Shown in pieces: positions 1-10,529 of a DNA stretch of 64,000 nt. Below the pieces are notes generated by a model. The model searched no databases and was not told the origin of the DNA. It saw nothing but the letters and a program-made list of their open reading frames with translations. Position numbers and translations under genes: made by a program. The stretch comes from Citricoccus sp. K5 (GTDB lineage Bacteria > Actinomycetota > Actinomycetes > Actinomycetales > Micrococcaceae): the NCBI RefSeq assembly GCF_902506195.1, contig NZ_LR732817.1, forward strand, positions 186,001 to 250,000, written 5' to 3'. The stretch's first letter is position 1, and the number at the start of each line of letters is the position of its first letter.

Positions 1-282
1 GTCACCGGAGTCGGTGACTGTGGTTCCTGCAGTGCCGCCGCCGTGGCGGACGGGATCAACTTCGAGCGTGCCGGCCTGCCGGCCGCCGTGGTCCTCACCG
101 ATGCCTTCGACATCACCGGCCGCACCATGGCCGGCGTGCAGGGGGCGCCGGACTATGAGTGGATTAGGACCGAGCACCCGATGGCCGTGCTGACTGAGGA
201 ACAGGTGCGGGAACGTGCTCGCCTGCTGCTGCCGGAGATCCTGTCCACCCTGACGGACCCGGACCAGGAGGCGCGAGCATGA
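1..282 (+). CDS. UGSC-family protein, C-terminal part (5' end outside window)
   Basis: The reading frame is open from base 1 and ends at 282, giving the last 93 residues of a longer protein. It carries the motif GDCGSCS at residues 5-11 of the fragment (first Cys codon TGT at 19-21). The fragment aligns along its length with the complete 181 aa protein at 12842, for example in the GDCGSCSAA, GLPA and HP(M/I)A segments. In the UGSC family the first position of the motif can be selenocysteine; here it is an ordinary Cys codon, so this is a Cys form. The function is not established; the CxxC geometry suggests a redox or metal/thiol role (inference). It overlaps the next gene by 4 bases (ATGA), so the two are translationally coupled. 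About half the protein lies upstream of the window. Confidence 0.85.
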   Translation, partial: VTGVGDCGSCSAAAVADGINFERAGLPAAVVLTDAFDITGRTMAGVQGAPDYEWIRTEHPMAVLTEEQVRERARLLLPEILSTLTDPDQEARA

Positions 283-1394
283 CAGCGGCGTCCGTGCAGC
301 ACGAGCAGCCCGTTCAGTCTCTCGATCCGGTCGCCGCCCAGAGCGCGATCGAGCACGCCTACGAGCAGGGGTGGACGGACGGGCTGCCCGTGGTGCCGGC
401 CACCCAGGACCTCGTGGACCGGTTCCTCGCGGCCGCTGGCCGCCCCGCCGGCGAAGTGCTCAGCCACCTGAAGCAGGTCGACCGCACCGTGACGGTCGAA
501 CTGCTGGCCATCAACGCGGCCATGGCAGGCTGCCGGCCGGAGTACTTCCCGGTGGTCCTGGCCGCCTGGCAGGCGCTCTCCCAGGAGCGGACCACCGGTG
601 GCGGCGGCTGGCAGTCCACCAGTGGACCGGCCCCGTTGATCATCGTCAACGGACCGCTGCGCCAGGAACTCGGATTCAACAGCACCGGCGGGGTGTTCGG
701 GCCCGGCTTCCGGGCCAATGCCACCGTGGCCAGGGCCATCGGCCTCACCGTCCGCAACGTGTACGGGATCCGCCCGCACGAGCTCGAACAGGCCACGCAG
801 GGCCTGCCCGGGCGGTGGTCCATCTGCCTCGCGGAGAACGAGGAGGAAAGCCCCTGGGCACCTCTTGCGGAAGACCTCGGGATCAGCGGCAACGCCGTGA
901 CATCCACGTTGTTGCGCACCAGCGAGTTCGTGGACAACCGGCATACGTCCGATCCGGCGCAGTTGCTCGCCGACTTCGCCGACACCATCGGCCGTTCCGG
1001 CCCGTGGATCTTCAGGAATGCCGGCGCCGGAGTGGTGCTGTGCCCCGAGCATGCCAACCAGCTGGCGAAGGCCGGGTTCTCCCGTACCGACGTGGCGGCC
1101 TGGCTCGCCGAGCACGCCGGACGCACCACGGGACAGCTCGCCGCCGTGGGCAAGGACCGGGCCAACGAGAACGGAGTCCGGTTCCCGGGGGCCACCGGGG
1201 ACACCACAGACCCGGAACAGTTCCAGCGCACCATCGCCGACCCGGCCTCCATGATCGTGGCCGTGGCAGGGTCCCGCAACGCCGGGATCTCCATGGTGGT
1301 GCGGTACTTCGCCGACTGGTCCGGGAAGCCCGTGGCCATCACCACCGGAACACCGGAATCCACCGGCACGTCACCACAGAAGGACGATCGATGA
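279..1394 (+). CDS. UGSC-associated partner protein, copy 1 (unknown function)
   Basis: 371 aa soluble protein with no signal peptide or membrane segment. I do not recognise an enzymatic fold. It is a clear paralogue of the 374 aa protein at 13384. Both share GWTDGLPVVP (residues 31-40), AGCRPEYFPVV (83-93, with Cys85), VNGP (123-126), RANAT (145-149) followed by ARAI, and an acidic block ending in SPW (186-193). In both places the gene directly follows a UGSC-family gene with a 4-base overlap, which argues for a physical complex or sequential action. It is followed by an SDR with another ATGA overlap. Start chosen at ATG 279 because of this coupling and because the paralogue starts at the equivalent point. 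The invariant Cys-Arg-Pro-Glu segment is the best candidate for an active or binding site (inference). Confidence 0.8.
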   Translation: MTAASVQHEQPVQSLDPVAAQSAIEHAYEQGWTDGLPVVPATQDLVDRFLAAAGRPAGEVLSHLKQVDRTVTVELLAINAAMAGCRPEYFPVVLAAWQALSQERTTGGGGWQSTSGPAPLIIVNGPLRQELGFNSTGGVFGPGFRANATVARAIGLTVRNVYGIRPHELEQATQGLPGRWSICLAENEEESPWAPLAEDLGISGNAVTSTLLRTSEFVDNRHTSDPAQLLADFADTIGRSGPWIFRNAGAGVVLCPEHANQLAKAGFSRTDVAAWLAEHAGRTTGQLAAVGKDRANENGVRFPGATGDTTDPEQFQRTIADPASMIVAVAGSRNAGISMVVRYFADWSGKPVAITTGTPESTGTSPQKDDR

Positions 1395-2254
1395 CCAGCA
1401 CTGACGTCGAGGAACGACTGGCGGGCACACCGCTGGAGGATCCGCTGGCCGCTCAGGGCACCGCCCGGATGGCCGGGCGCCGAGCCCTCGTCACGGGGGC
1501 CGGACAGAACGGGGACCTGCCCGGCGTCGGGTACGGCATCGCCCGGCTCCTGGCGGCCCGCGGCGCCTCCGTGGTGGTGCTGGACCGCAGCGACGAGGCG
1601 GCCCAGCGCACCGTCGACCGGATCACGGCCGAGGGCGGCACGGCCCATGCCCTGACCGCGGACGTGACCACCGACGCCGCGTGTGAGCAGGCCGTGACCG
1701 AGGCCACCGGACTCCTCGGCGGATTGGACACCCTGGTGAACAACGTGGCGAGCGGGGACCGGGCGGGGATCTTCGAGGTCACCCCCGAACGGCTCGACGA
1801 ACTGATGAACATCAACTTCACCTCCGCCTGGTCCGTCACCCGCCACGCGGTGCCCCACCTGCCCCCGGGCAGCGCCATCCTCAACATCTCCTCCGTGGGC
1901 GTGAGCGCTCGCGGGCCCGGAATGCCGTACTGCGTGGCCAAGGCCGGGCTGGAGAACTTCAGCGTGGGAGCGGCCTCCACGCTCGGACCGCAGGGCATCC
2001 GCGTCAACTGCATCGAGGTGGGGGCCATCTGGGGCTCCTTCGCCGCCGCCAACATGGACGAGCGCTTCCGTGAGGCTCGCCGGGAGAGCACCACCCTGAA
2101 GAAGGAGGGCAGCGCCTGGGACATCGCCCATGCCGCCGCCTTCCTGCTCAGTGACGAAGCCCGGTGGATCACCGGCCAGATCCTGGCGGTGGACGGCGGC
2201 CCCTTCGGGCGCAGCGGTCCCGCCACCCCACCCGTGGCCACCGTGGCCCGCTAA
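1391..2254 (+). CDS. SDR-family NAD(P)-dependent oxidoreductase
   Basis: 287 aa short-chain dehydrogenase. The Rossmann glycine motif is TGAGQNGDLPGVGYGIA (about 35-51), unusual for the stretch inserted between the glycines. NNVAS lies at 117-121, and the catalytic Ser168, Tyr180 and Lys184 are all present (ISS...YCVAK). The C-terminal ILAVDGG segment is typical of the FabG-like classical group. Start is the ATG at 1391, overlapping the stop of the partner gene by 4 bases. The operon context (UGSC pair upstream, alcohol dehydrogenase and amidohydrolase downstream) suggests oxidation or reduction of a hydroxy/keto intermediate in a catabolic route. The substrate cannot be read from the sequence. 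Confidence 0.9.
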   Translation: MTSTDVEERLAGTPLEDPLAAQGTARMAGRRALVTGAGQNGDLPGVGYGIARLLAARGASVVVLDRSDEAAQRTVDRITAEGGTAHALTADVTTDAACEQAVTEATGLLGGLDTLVNNVASGDRAGIFEVTPERLDELMNINFTSAWSVTRHAVPHLPPGSAILNISSVGVSARGPGMPYCVAKAGLENFSVGAASTLGPQGIRVNCIEVGAIWGSFAAANMDERFREARRESTTLKKEGSAWDIAHAAAFLLSDEARWITGQILAVDGGPFGRSGPATPPVATVAR

Positions 2255-2267
2255 GGAGAGACTGACG

Positions 2268-3449
2268 ATGACACAGCGTTTGCATGACCACCTGCCGGAC
2301 ACCGTGAGGGCCGTGGTCCAGACCGGACCCAGCGCCCTCGAGATCCGGGAGTTCCCCCGGCCGGTGATCGGACCGGACGACGGCCTGATGAGGGTTGAGG
2401 CCAACGGCATCTGCGGTTCGGACGTGGAGATCTTCCGCGGCCATCTCCAAGGCAGGTCCAGGCCGCCCTTCATCCCCGGGCACGAGCCGCTGGGCATCAT
2501 CGAGGAACTCGGCGAACGTGCTGCCGAGCGGTGGGGCGTCCAGGTGGGTGACCGCGTGGCCCTCGAGGTGATCGTGCCGTGCCGGTCCTGTGCCGACTGC
2601 CTCGTGGGCCGCTACCAGGCCTGCCGCAACAAGCAGAACGGCCATGGCGTCACTCCGGTGGACGTGGAGCCGTCCCTCTACGGTGGTTTTGCCGAGTACC
2701 TGTACCTCTCGCCCAACGCGGTGATGCACAAGATCGACCCGTCCCTGCCCATCGACATCGCCGCCATGTACAACCCCCTGGGAGCCGGGGTCCGGTGGGC
2801 GGTGGACCTGGGCGAGGTCGGCCTGGGGGACACCCTGGTGGTCCTCGGGGCCGGCCAGCGAGGGCTGGCCGCCGTGATGGCAGCCAAGGCCGCTGGCGCC
2901 CGCACGGTCATCATCACCGGGCTGGAGTCCGACCGGCACAAGCTGGCGGTCGCCGAGGAGCTGGGTGCGGACCACACCGTGGTGGTGGACGGGCCGGCCG
3001 GCCGGGACATCGTCGAGGCCGTCACGGAGATCACCGGCGGCCGGATGGCGGATGTCTCACTGGACCTGACTCCCATGGCGGCCGGACCGGTCACGGACGC
3101 CCTGAAGGTCGTCCGCCACGGCGGCCGCGTGGTGCTGGCCGGGCTGAAGGGCGGGCGCGAGATACCGCTCAGCACGGACCTGCTGATCAACCGGGGACTC
3201 ACCGTCCGGGGTGCCTACGGCGTGGACTCGGCGGCCAACGAGAAGGCGATCGCCCTGCTGGAATCCGGGCGCTTCCCGCTGGAACGCCTGCACACCCACA
3301 CCTTCGGCCTGGAACAGGTGGCCGAGGCCATCGAGACCCTCGCCGGAGACCGTGAGGACAAGAGCGCCATCCACGTCACCGTCCAACCCCATCTCGGCCG
3401 AACCCTTGATCCGGTGGTGGCGCCGCACCTCCTGACCACGAGCCACTGA
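2268..3449 (+). CDS. Zinc-dependent medium-chain alcohol/polyol dehydrogenase
   Basis: 393 aa MDR-family dehydrogenase. Catalytic zinc ligands are visible: Cys49 in GICGSD and His72-Glu73 in GHEP. The structural zinc lobe has four cysteines at about 105, 108, 111 and 119. The nucleotide-binding fold has LGAGQRG. The family oxidises secondary alcohols or polyols with NAD(P)+. ATG at 2268 is preceded by AAGGAG, 14 bases after the SDR stop, so it is the same operon. Other in-frame starts further upstream would overlap the SDR gene and lack a ribosome site. Substrate unknown; pairing with an SDR suggests two successive oxidation steps. Confidence 0.9.
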   Translation: MTQRLHDHLPDTVRAVVQTGPSALEIREFPRPVIGPDDGLMRVEANGICGSDVEIFRGHLQGRSRPPFIPGHEPLGIIEELGERAAERWGVQVGDRVALEVIVPCRSCADCLVGRYQACRNKQNGHGVTPVDVEPSLYGGFAEYLYLSPNAVMHKIDPSLPIDIAAMYNPLGAGVRWAVDLGEVGLGDTLVVLGAGQRGLAAVMAAKAAGARTVIITGLESDRHKLAVAEELGADHTVVVDGPAGRDIVEAVTEITGGRMADVSLDLTPMAAGPVTDALKVVRHGGRVVLAGLKGGREIPLSTDLLINRGLTVRGAYGVDSAANEKAIALLESGRFPLERLHTHTFGLEQVAEAIETLAGDREDKSAIHVTVQPHLGRTLDPVVAPHLLTTSH

Positions 3450-3479
3450 GTCATCCCCGAACGGGAGAAGGACACCCCC

Positions 3480-4475
3480 ATGATCATTGACGCCCATGCC
3501 CACGTGCTGCCAGACGGCTACCCCGAAAACGCCCCGTCCTGCTTCCCCTCCATGGAGTCCGTGGCGGGTTCCACGGACCGCACCCTCGCCTTCGGCGAGA
3601 TGCGGTTCCGGGCCAAGGACGTGTTCTTCGCCGCCGAACGGCGCCTTGAGGCGCAGGACGCCTCGGGCGTGGACCGGGAGGTGGTCAGCCCGATGCCGCC
3701 GCTGCTGAAGTACGACCTCCCTCCGGCCGACGGCCTGGCCCTGGCCCAGCACGTGAATCACTTCACCGCGGAACTGTGCGGCCATGACCCGGATCGGCTG
3801 ACCGGTCTCGGCATGGTGCCGTTGCAGGACCCGGACGCCGCCACCGGCGAACTGGCCGCGATCAAGGAGGCCGGTCTGGCCGGCGTCGAGATCGCCTCGA
3901 ACATCCTGGGGGACTCGATCGGGCACGAGAGGTTCCTGGGCTTCTTCCAGGAGGCTGAACGGCTCGGCCTGTCCGTATTCGTCCACGCCATGCCCGCACC
4001 CATGAACCGGCTGCCGCCGTCCGCCATGGGGACCTATGTCGTGGGGGTGGAGGGCATGTTCGCGGCCGGTTCCATGGTGCTGGGCGGCACGGCCGCCGCC
4101 TGCCCGGACCTACGCATCTCCTTCAGCCATGCCGCCGGGGGCTTCGCCATGATGCTGCCGCGGGCCAACTACTTCTGGGGCGGCGCCTGGAACGAGGGTC
4201 CGGTGGACCTGGACCGGGCCGTGATGCACGACGACGGCCCCTCGCCTCTGGAGATCGCGCGGCGGTTCTACTACGACTCGATGGTCTTCGACCACCGGGC
4301 GCTGCGCTATCTCATCGACCTGCTCGGAGCCGACCGGCTGATGGTGGGATCGGACTTCCCCGCGATGCTCCGCGAGGACCCGGTGGCCAAGACCTTGCGT
4401 GACATGGATCTGCCCGCGGAGCAGTGGGAGGACATCAGCTCACGCAACGCCCTGCGCTGGCTGGGAGAGGGCTGA
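3480..4475 (+). CDS. Amidohydrolase-family protein (ACMSD-like metal-dependent hydrolase/decarboxylase)
   Basis: 331 aa TIM-barrel amidohydrolase of the ACMSD branch (COG2159 type). Metal ligands fit the family: His6 and His8 in DAHAH, His169 in FVHAM, His217 in FSHAAGG and Asp292 in GSDFP. Members of this branch decarboxylate or hydrolyse carboxylated, often ring-derived substrates such as aminocarboxymuconate semialdehyde or orsellinate-type acids, using one zinc or manganese ion. A good ribosome site (GAGAAGGA) sits ahead of ATG 3480. It is the last gene of the first operon. A hydrolase would suit the carbon-carbon or decarboxylation step after the two dehydrogenases (inference). Confidence 0.85.
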   Translation: MIIDAHAHVLPDGYPENAPSCFPSMESVAGSTDRTLAFGEMRFRAKDVFFAAERRLEAQDASGVDREVVSPMPPLLKYDLPPADGLALAQHVNHFTAELCGHDPDRLTGLGMVPLQDPDAATGELAAIKEAGLAGVEIASNILGDSIGHERFLGFFQEAERLGLSVFVHAMPAPMNRLPPSAMGTYVVGVEGMFAAGSMVLGGTAAACPDLRISFSHAAGGFAMMLPRANYFWGGAWNEGPVDLDRAVMHDDGPSPLEIARRFYYDSMVFDHRALRYLIDLLGADRLMVGSDFPAMLREDPVAKTLRDMDLPAEQWEDISSRNALRWLGEG

Positions 4476-4507
4476 CCGGCCACCTGTCCTGATGGCTTCC
4501 GACTGGC

Positions 4508-4522
4508 TTTCACCCGATGGAA
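4508..4522. promoter_or_regulatory. Imperfect TTCCG-N5-CGGAA operator upstream of first binding protein
   Basis: TTTCA-cccga-TGGAA, a degenerate form of the dyad at 10413. Its centre is about 109 bases before the ATG at 4624, matching the about 110 bases at the second binding-protein gene. The matching position and inner sequence support a conserved site. Confidence 0.5.
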
Positions 4523-4623
4523 TTCACCTGTGAGCGACTCTCTGACTGGGCCAGACTTCTTGCAAGCGAGATGTGCTGTAGGTCACATCCCGGTCCTGTC
4601 GTCCACCACTGTGGGGAGTCGTC

Positions 4624-6411
4624 ATGAGCTGTAGACCACGCCAGAAGGGCCCGCGCCGCGGGGTCCTGGGAACCGTCGCCCTGGCGTCGAGCCTGGGCCT
4701 CGTCCTCGCCGGCTGCGGAGCCGGGGATGCCGGCACCAACGCCTCGGACAACGGGGAAGCCGCCGTGGGTGAACCGCAGTCCGGCGGTGACCTGACGGTG
4801 CTCCTGGACGCCGGGTACTCCGGCGGCTGGGACACCGGGCTGGACCCGGCCACCTCCAACTCGGTGGGGGCGAACCAGTCGCTGAACTCGGCGATCTTCG
4901 GAGGACTGTTCACGCTCGAGGCGGATGAAAACGGTGAGAACGCCGAGATCGTTCCCCACCAGGCCGAGAGCTATGAATTCTCGGAGGATGGCTTGACCCT
5001 GACGGTGAAGCTCCGGGAAGGCATCACCTTCTCGGACGGGACGCCCATGGACGCCGAGGCCGTCCTGTGGAACTGGATCCGCAACCTCAGCTCGGGGAGT
5101 ACAGGAGCCCCGCAATTGGACCTGGCCCAGGACCTGCCGGTACCGGAGCTGGACCAGCAGTTCCTGGACGATCTCTACGCGGCCCTGCCCGAGGACGTGG
5201 ACCAGGAGTTGATCGAGCAGCGGCTGGGAGCCATCCGTGCCGTGGATGACGTGACGCTGGAGATCCAGCTGGCCACGGCGAACGGCGCCCTCGTGAACGC
5301 CATGCCCTACAACAACCTGAACCTCATCGCCTCGCCGACGGCGTATCAGGAGATGGGTGCCCAGGAGTTCAGTCAGGCCCCGGTTGCGGCAGGTCCGTTC
5401 ACGGTGGAGGCCAACCGCATCAGCGAACGTCTGGACCTGGACAAGAACGAGGACTACTTCAAGGACGGTCTGCCGTACCTGGACGAGCTGTCCTTCCAGT
5501 CCGTGGCCGGAGACCAGGTCATGTATCAGACGTTGCAGGCCGGCCAGGGGGATGCCATCGAAGGTCTGAGTTCCCTGACCCTGATCGAGCAGGCCCAGTC
5601 CAATCCGCAGGTCACCACCACCCTTGGGGCGCCGACCTCTCCGTACGTGATCCAGCTGAACACGCGTCAGGCGCCGTTCGACGACAAGAAGGCGCGGGAG
5701 GCGATCTACTACGCCACGGACTTCGAGGCCATCAATGAAGGACTCTTCGGAGGTCAGGGTGACATGTCGCAGTCCTTCACCGCGTCCGGCGGCCTGTTCC
5801 ACCAGCCGGAGGTCGACGGGTACCGCACCTACGATCCGGCGAAGGCCCGGGAGCTGGTCGAGGAGATCGGCGGGCTCACGGTGGAGCTGGGCACCACGGA
5901 CATCGTGACCGCCCGTCAGGTCACCACGGCGCTGCAGACCCAGTGGCAGGAGGCCGGGATCGACGTCACGATCGACTCCAAGCCCCTTGGCGACGTGATC
6001 ACCAAGTTCGGCACCGGGGAGTGGGAGTCCATGCTCCAGACCGCGGGCGCGTGGGACCCGGCTGCCGGGATCGGCGTGGCCGTCCGCTTCGGCTCCACCT
6101 CCACGTACAGCGGCACTCCACTGCCGGAGGGAGCCAGCACCGCGGCCGAGGCCCTGGCCGGCGGGCTGCAGACCGACCTGGACCAGGTCATCCAGGACGC
6201 CGCCGGCACGGTGGACGAACAGGAACGTGAACAGCTCTACCAGCAGGCCGCGAAGATGATCTCCGACGAGGCCTATGGCCCCTTCGGCATCGCCTTCTCC
6301 CCGGCCCAGGTGGTCCGCAAGGGCGTCCACGGCCCCGGGCTCACCACCCCGATTCCTGCCCTGGCGGTCAATCCGGGGGTCATCTACGAGCGCGTGTGGG
6401 TTGAACAGTGA
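4624..6411 (+). CDS. ABC transporter substrate-binding lipoprotein, SBP family 5 (copy 1)
   Basis: 595 aa extracellular solute-binding protein of the peptide/nickel (DppA/OppA) family. It has an N-terminal basic region, a hydrophobic stretch and a lipobox LAGC with Cys31 as the lipidation site, then an acidic low-complexity linker and the GGDLTVLLDAG start of the mature fold. The protein would be anchored outside the membrane and deliver ligand to the permeases directly downstream. It is strikingly similar to the 596 aa protein at 10530, nearly identical at DNA level in the C-terminal half but clearly divergent around residues 160-250. The ligand could be any small peptide-like or acidic organic molecule; the catabolic neighbours suggest the substrate of this regulon. 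The 148-base leader (4476-4623) resembles the leader of copy 2. Confidence 0.92.
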   Translation: MSCRPRQKGPRRGVLGTVALASSLGLVLAGCGAGDAGTNASDNGEAAVGEPQSGGDLTVLLDAGYSGGWDTGLDPATSNSVGANQSLNSAIFGGLFTLEADENGENAEIVPHQAESYEFSEDGLTLTVKLREGITFSDGTPMDAEAVLWNWIRNLSSGSTGAPQLDLAQDLPVPELDQQFLDDLYAALPEDVDQELIEQRLGAIRAVDDVTLEIQLATANGALVNAMPYNNLNLIASPTAYQEMGAQEFSQAPVAAGPFTVEANRISERLDLDKNEDYFKDGLPYLDELSFQSVAGDQVMYQTLQAGQGDAIEGLSSLTLIEQAQSNPQVTTTLGAPTSPYVIQLNTRQAPFDDKKAREAIYYATDFEAINEGLFGGQGDMSQSFTASGGLFHQPEVDGYRTYDPAKARELVEEIGGLTVELGTTDIVTARQVTTALQTQWQEAGIDVTIDSKPLGDVITKFGTGEWESMLQTAGAWDPAAGIGVAVRFGSTSTYSGTPLPEGASTAAEALAGGLQTDLDQVIQDAAGTVDEQEREQLYQQAAKMISDEAYGPFGIAFSPAQVVRKGVHGPGLTTPIPALAVNPGVIYERVWVEQ

Positions 6412-7466
6412 CTGACACCGCCGTCCACCCGCACGCGGCCCGGCCGGAGGGGACTGAACCGCCAGGCAAGCAGAGACGCAGGGACACCCGGGGCACCGGC
6501 GGCGGCTCGCCCCTGCTGAGGCTGTTCGGCCGCCGCCTGCTGATGACCATTCCGCTGCTGCTGGCCATCAGCGTCCTGGTCTTCGTGCTGCTGGAGTTGA
6601 TGCCGGGAGACCCGGCGCGCAACCAGGCCGGCATGGATGCCTCCGAGGAGCAGGTCGAGGCAGTCCGTCAACGGATGGGCCTGGACCGGCCCGCTCCGGA
6701 GAGATACTTCGGCTGGCTCTTCGGCCTCTTCCGCGGGGACCTCGGCCAGTCTTCCGTCAGCGGCCAGTCGGTGGCGGACATGATCGCCGATCGCGCTCCC
6801 GTCACCCTGGAGCTGGTCGTCCTCGCCTTCGTGGTCTCCCTCGGGATCGCGATCCCGGTGGCCCTGATGGCCGCACGCAAGCCCGGCGGGCTGTTCGACC
6901 GGGCCACCATGGTGGTCGCCATGACCATGTTGGCGGTTCCGAACTTCGTGCTGGCCATGCTGCTCGTCCTGGTCTTCGCCATCACGTTCCAGATGCTGCC
7001 CGCCATCGGGTTCGTCCCGCTGGAGGACGGGCTGGTGCCCAACCTGAGATCGGTCGCCATGCCGGTCCTGGCCCTGGCCGTCCCCCTGGCGGCCTTCTAT
7101 ACCCGTTTCCTGCGCGGCGACCTCGTCGAGCAGATGAACTCCGCCGACTACGTGGACACGGCCCGGTCCAAGGGCGTCCGCCCCGGGATGGTCCTCTGGC
7201 TCCATGCCTTCCGCAATTCCTCCTTCGGGCTGCTGACCATCGTGGGCCTGAACATCGGCACCCTGGTGGGTGGCACGGTCATCATCGAACAGATCTTCGC
7301 GATGCCGGGGATGGGCATGATGATGCTGGAGGGTGCCATGTCCCAGGACGTGGCCGTGGTGCAGATGTGCGTGTTCATCTTCGCGGCCGTGGCCGTGCTC
7401 GCCAACCTCGTCGTCGACCTGATGTATGCCGTCCTCGACCCAAGGATCCGTTATGGCAGTCACTGA
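6408..7466 (+). CDS. ABC transporter permease, DppB type
   Basis: 352 aa inner-membrane permease of the oligopeptide family with about six membrane segments. It has a long (about 40 aa) charged N-terminal tail, then LLMTIPLLLAISVLVFVLLEL, the classic first helix. The cytoplasmic EAA-type loop (DTARSKGVRPGMVLWLHAFRNS) contacts the ATPases. GTG start at 6408 overlaps the binding-protein stop by 4 bases. With the next three genes it forms one heteromeric importer. Confidence 0.93.
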   Translation: MTDTAVHPHAARPEGTEPPGKQRRRDTRGTGGGSPLLRLFGRRLLMTIPLLLAISVLVFVLLELMPGDPARNQAGMDASEEQVEAVRQRMGLDRPAPERYFGWLFGLFRGDLGQSSVSGQSVADMIADRAPVTLELVVLAFVVSLGIAIPVALMAARKPGGLFDRATMVVAMTMLAVPNFVLAMLLVLVFAITFQMLPAIGFVPLEDGLVPNLRSVAMPVLALAVPLAAFYTRFLRGDLVEQMNSADYVDTARSKGVRPGMVLWLHAFRNSSFGLLTIVGLNIGTLVGGTVIIEQIFAMPGMGMMMLEGAMSQDVAVVQMCVFIFAAVAVLANLVVDLMYAVLDPRIRYGSH

Positions 7467-8333
7467 AGCCCCCGCAGTCCTCGCCGCGTTGCCCGAGGTT
7501 CACGACGATTCCGACCTGCGCTGGGGCCGCCTGCGCCAACGGCTGGTGGTCGGCCTGCCGGTGGCCTTCGTCAGTCTGCTGCTGTTGGCCTGCTTCGTGG
7601 CCCCGTACGTGTTTCCCGTACCGGCCCCGGTCGGCGGCAGCATCCTGGAAAGCGCCCTGCCGCCGGGCAGCCCCGGCCATCTGCTGGGCACGGACATCAA
7701 CGGCAACGACGTGCTGGCCCGGTTGCTGCACGGTGGCCAGTCGTCGCTGATCGTGGCCATCTCCGTCAACTTCATCGGACTCGCCGTCGGCGGGGGTATC
7801 GGGGCCTTGTCCGGCTATGTCGGCGGCCGGGTGGACAACCTCATCATGCGGGTTCTCGACGTGTTCATCGCCTTCCCCTCCCTGGTCCTCACCATCTTCA
7901 TCGCCCAGGCCCTGGGGCCGAGTATCCCGAACACCATCCTGGCGCTGTCCGCCTTCAGCATCCCGGCCGTGGCCCGAGTGGCCCGCTCGGCCACGCTGAG
8001 GGTGATGACCATGCCGTACCTGCAGGCCGCCGAGCTCAGCGGAAGCCCGGCCTGGCGCATCCTGCTGCGGCATGTGGCGCCGAACATCACCCCGCAGATG
8101 CTGAACTTCGCCATGCTCGGCATGGGCATCGTGATCGTGACGGAGGGCGCCCTCAGCTTCCTCGGCCTCGGTATCCCACCGCCCGCACCGAGTTGGGGGA
8201 ACATGATCTTCGAGGGCCAGCAGTCAATGTCCGCCACACCACTGCTGGTGCTGTGGCCCAGCCTGGCCCTCCTGGCCACGGTGCTGTCCTTCAACCTGTT
8301 GGGTGAGAACATCCGCGACGAGATGAGTGGGCG

Positions 8334-8337
<4 letters not shown>
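7453..8337 (+). CDS. ABC transporter permease, DppC type
   Basis: 294 aa second permease of the importer. It has the DppC features: an N-terminal helix, a periplasmic loop with LLGTDINGNDVLARLLHGG, and the coupling loop near PYLQAAELSGSPAWRILLRH. It is followed by FLGLGIPPPAPSWGNM, which is typical of the family. ATG at 7453 lies inside the end of the preceding permease gene (14-base overlap). The in-frame alternative at 7426 would add nine residues but would lengthen the overlap. Confidence 0.92.
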
Positions 8338-9373
<1,036 letters not shown>

Positions 9374-9377
<4 letters not shown>

Positions 9378-10408
9378 ACGAACCGTTGCTGTCCGTCAGG
9401 AACATCGTCCAGGAATTCGAGAGCCGTGGACCCGGGGGAGTGAAGGAGGGCGTGGTCCATGCCGTCTCCGACATCTCGTTCGACCTGATGCCCGGCGAGA
9501 CCCTGGGGATCGTGGGGGAGACCGGTTCGGGTAAGTCCACCCTGGCACGTGCCGTGATCCAGGTGGACCGGCCGAAGTCAGGATCCGTCGTGTTCAGGGG
9601 CGAGGACCTCACCGGGCTCAGCCGCAAGGAACTGAAGAAGGTCTGGTCCAATTTCCAGATGGTCTACCAGGACCCCTTCAGCTCCCTGAACCCGCGATGG
9701 CGGATCGAGGACGTGGTGGCCGAACCACTGGACAGCCACCGCTCGCTGAGCCGGCCGGAACGGCGGGCGAAGGTGCGGGAGCTCCTGGACCTCGTGGGCC
9801 TGGACCCGGACACCTACCTGCGGCGCAGGCCCATGGAACTGTCCGGCGGACAGGCTCAGCGCGTCGCGATCGCCAGGGCCATCGCCCTGGACCCGGCGGT
9901 CATCATCTGCGACGAGGCCATCTCATCCCTGGATGTCCTGATCCAGGCACAGGTGATCAACCTGTTCGAGAAGCTCCGCGTCGAACTGGGGCTGTCCTAC
10001 CTCTTCATCGCCCACGACCTCGCCACGGTGAAGCAGGTCAGCGACAGGGTCGCGGTGCTTTATCTCGGCCAGTTGGCGGAGATCGCCCCCTCGGACCGGA
10101 TGTACGAGGCACCGCGCCACCCCTATACGCGTGCACTGCTGGACTCGGTTCCCGGTCTCGACCCGGAGACCGGCGTGGCCAAGCGGCCCATCACCCTGCC
10201 CGGTGACGTCCCGAGCCCGTTGGATCCGCCCTCGGGTTGCCGGTTCCGCACCCGCTGCCCCTTTGCCCAGGATGTCTGTGCGGCGGTGGAGCCGAAGTTG
10301 GAACCGTGTTCCGGCGGTGGCTACGTGGCCTGTCATTTCCCCCTGGACGACGACGGGCTGCCCACCAACGGGCATCCGGAGGGCACCAGGGCTGCCCTGC
10401 CCGCGTAG
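9374..10408 (+). CDS. ABC transporter ATP-binding protein, DppF type
   Basis: 344 aa second ATPase. Walker A GETGSGKST, Q-loop VYQDPFSSLNP, signature LSGGQAQR, Walker B region IICDEAISSLD, H-loop FIAHD, then the RCPFAQDVC oligopeptide C-terminal motif. ATGA overlap with the previous gene. It is the last gene before a 121-base intergenic region holding an operator palindrome; a second binding-protein gene follows, probably with its own promoter. Confidence 0.93.
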
Positions 10409-10409
10409 C

Positions 10410-10430
10410 ACCTTTCGTCCGACGGAAGGT
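10410..10430. promoter_or_regulatory. Near-perfect operator palindrome before second binding-protein gene
   Basis: Ten-base arms around one central base with one mismatch; the core is TTTCG-tccga-CGGAA (10413-10427) inside CCT...AGG. It begins two bases after the stop at 10408, and its centre is about 110 bases before ATG 10530. The same half-sites and 5-base spacer recur at 12729 and 18733. It lacks a T-run, so an operator is favoured over a terminator. Confidence 0.65.
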
Positions 10431-10529
10431 GCATGGTAGCCGCCGTCCACCTGGGACAGACTTCCGTGAAGCCAATGTGACGTGAGTCACTACGGCTGAT
10501 CCTCCATCACCGTCCTCTTGGGAGTCGTC

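Noticed and set aside
19-30. Possible selenocysteine site in the UGSC motif
   Set aside because: The codons are TGT...TGC here and TGC...TGC at 13133. No in-frame TGA is present, so both are Cys forms.
359-2500. 713-codon minus-strand open frame over the first operon
   Set aside because: The plus strand holds three genes with clear motifs and coupled starts over the same bases. The antisense frame has none.
10410-10430. Palindrome after the DppF gene as a transcription terminator
   Set aside because: The loop would be a single base, there is no T-run, and the same half-sites recur in promoter regions. Operator preferred.
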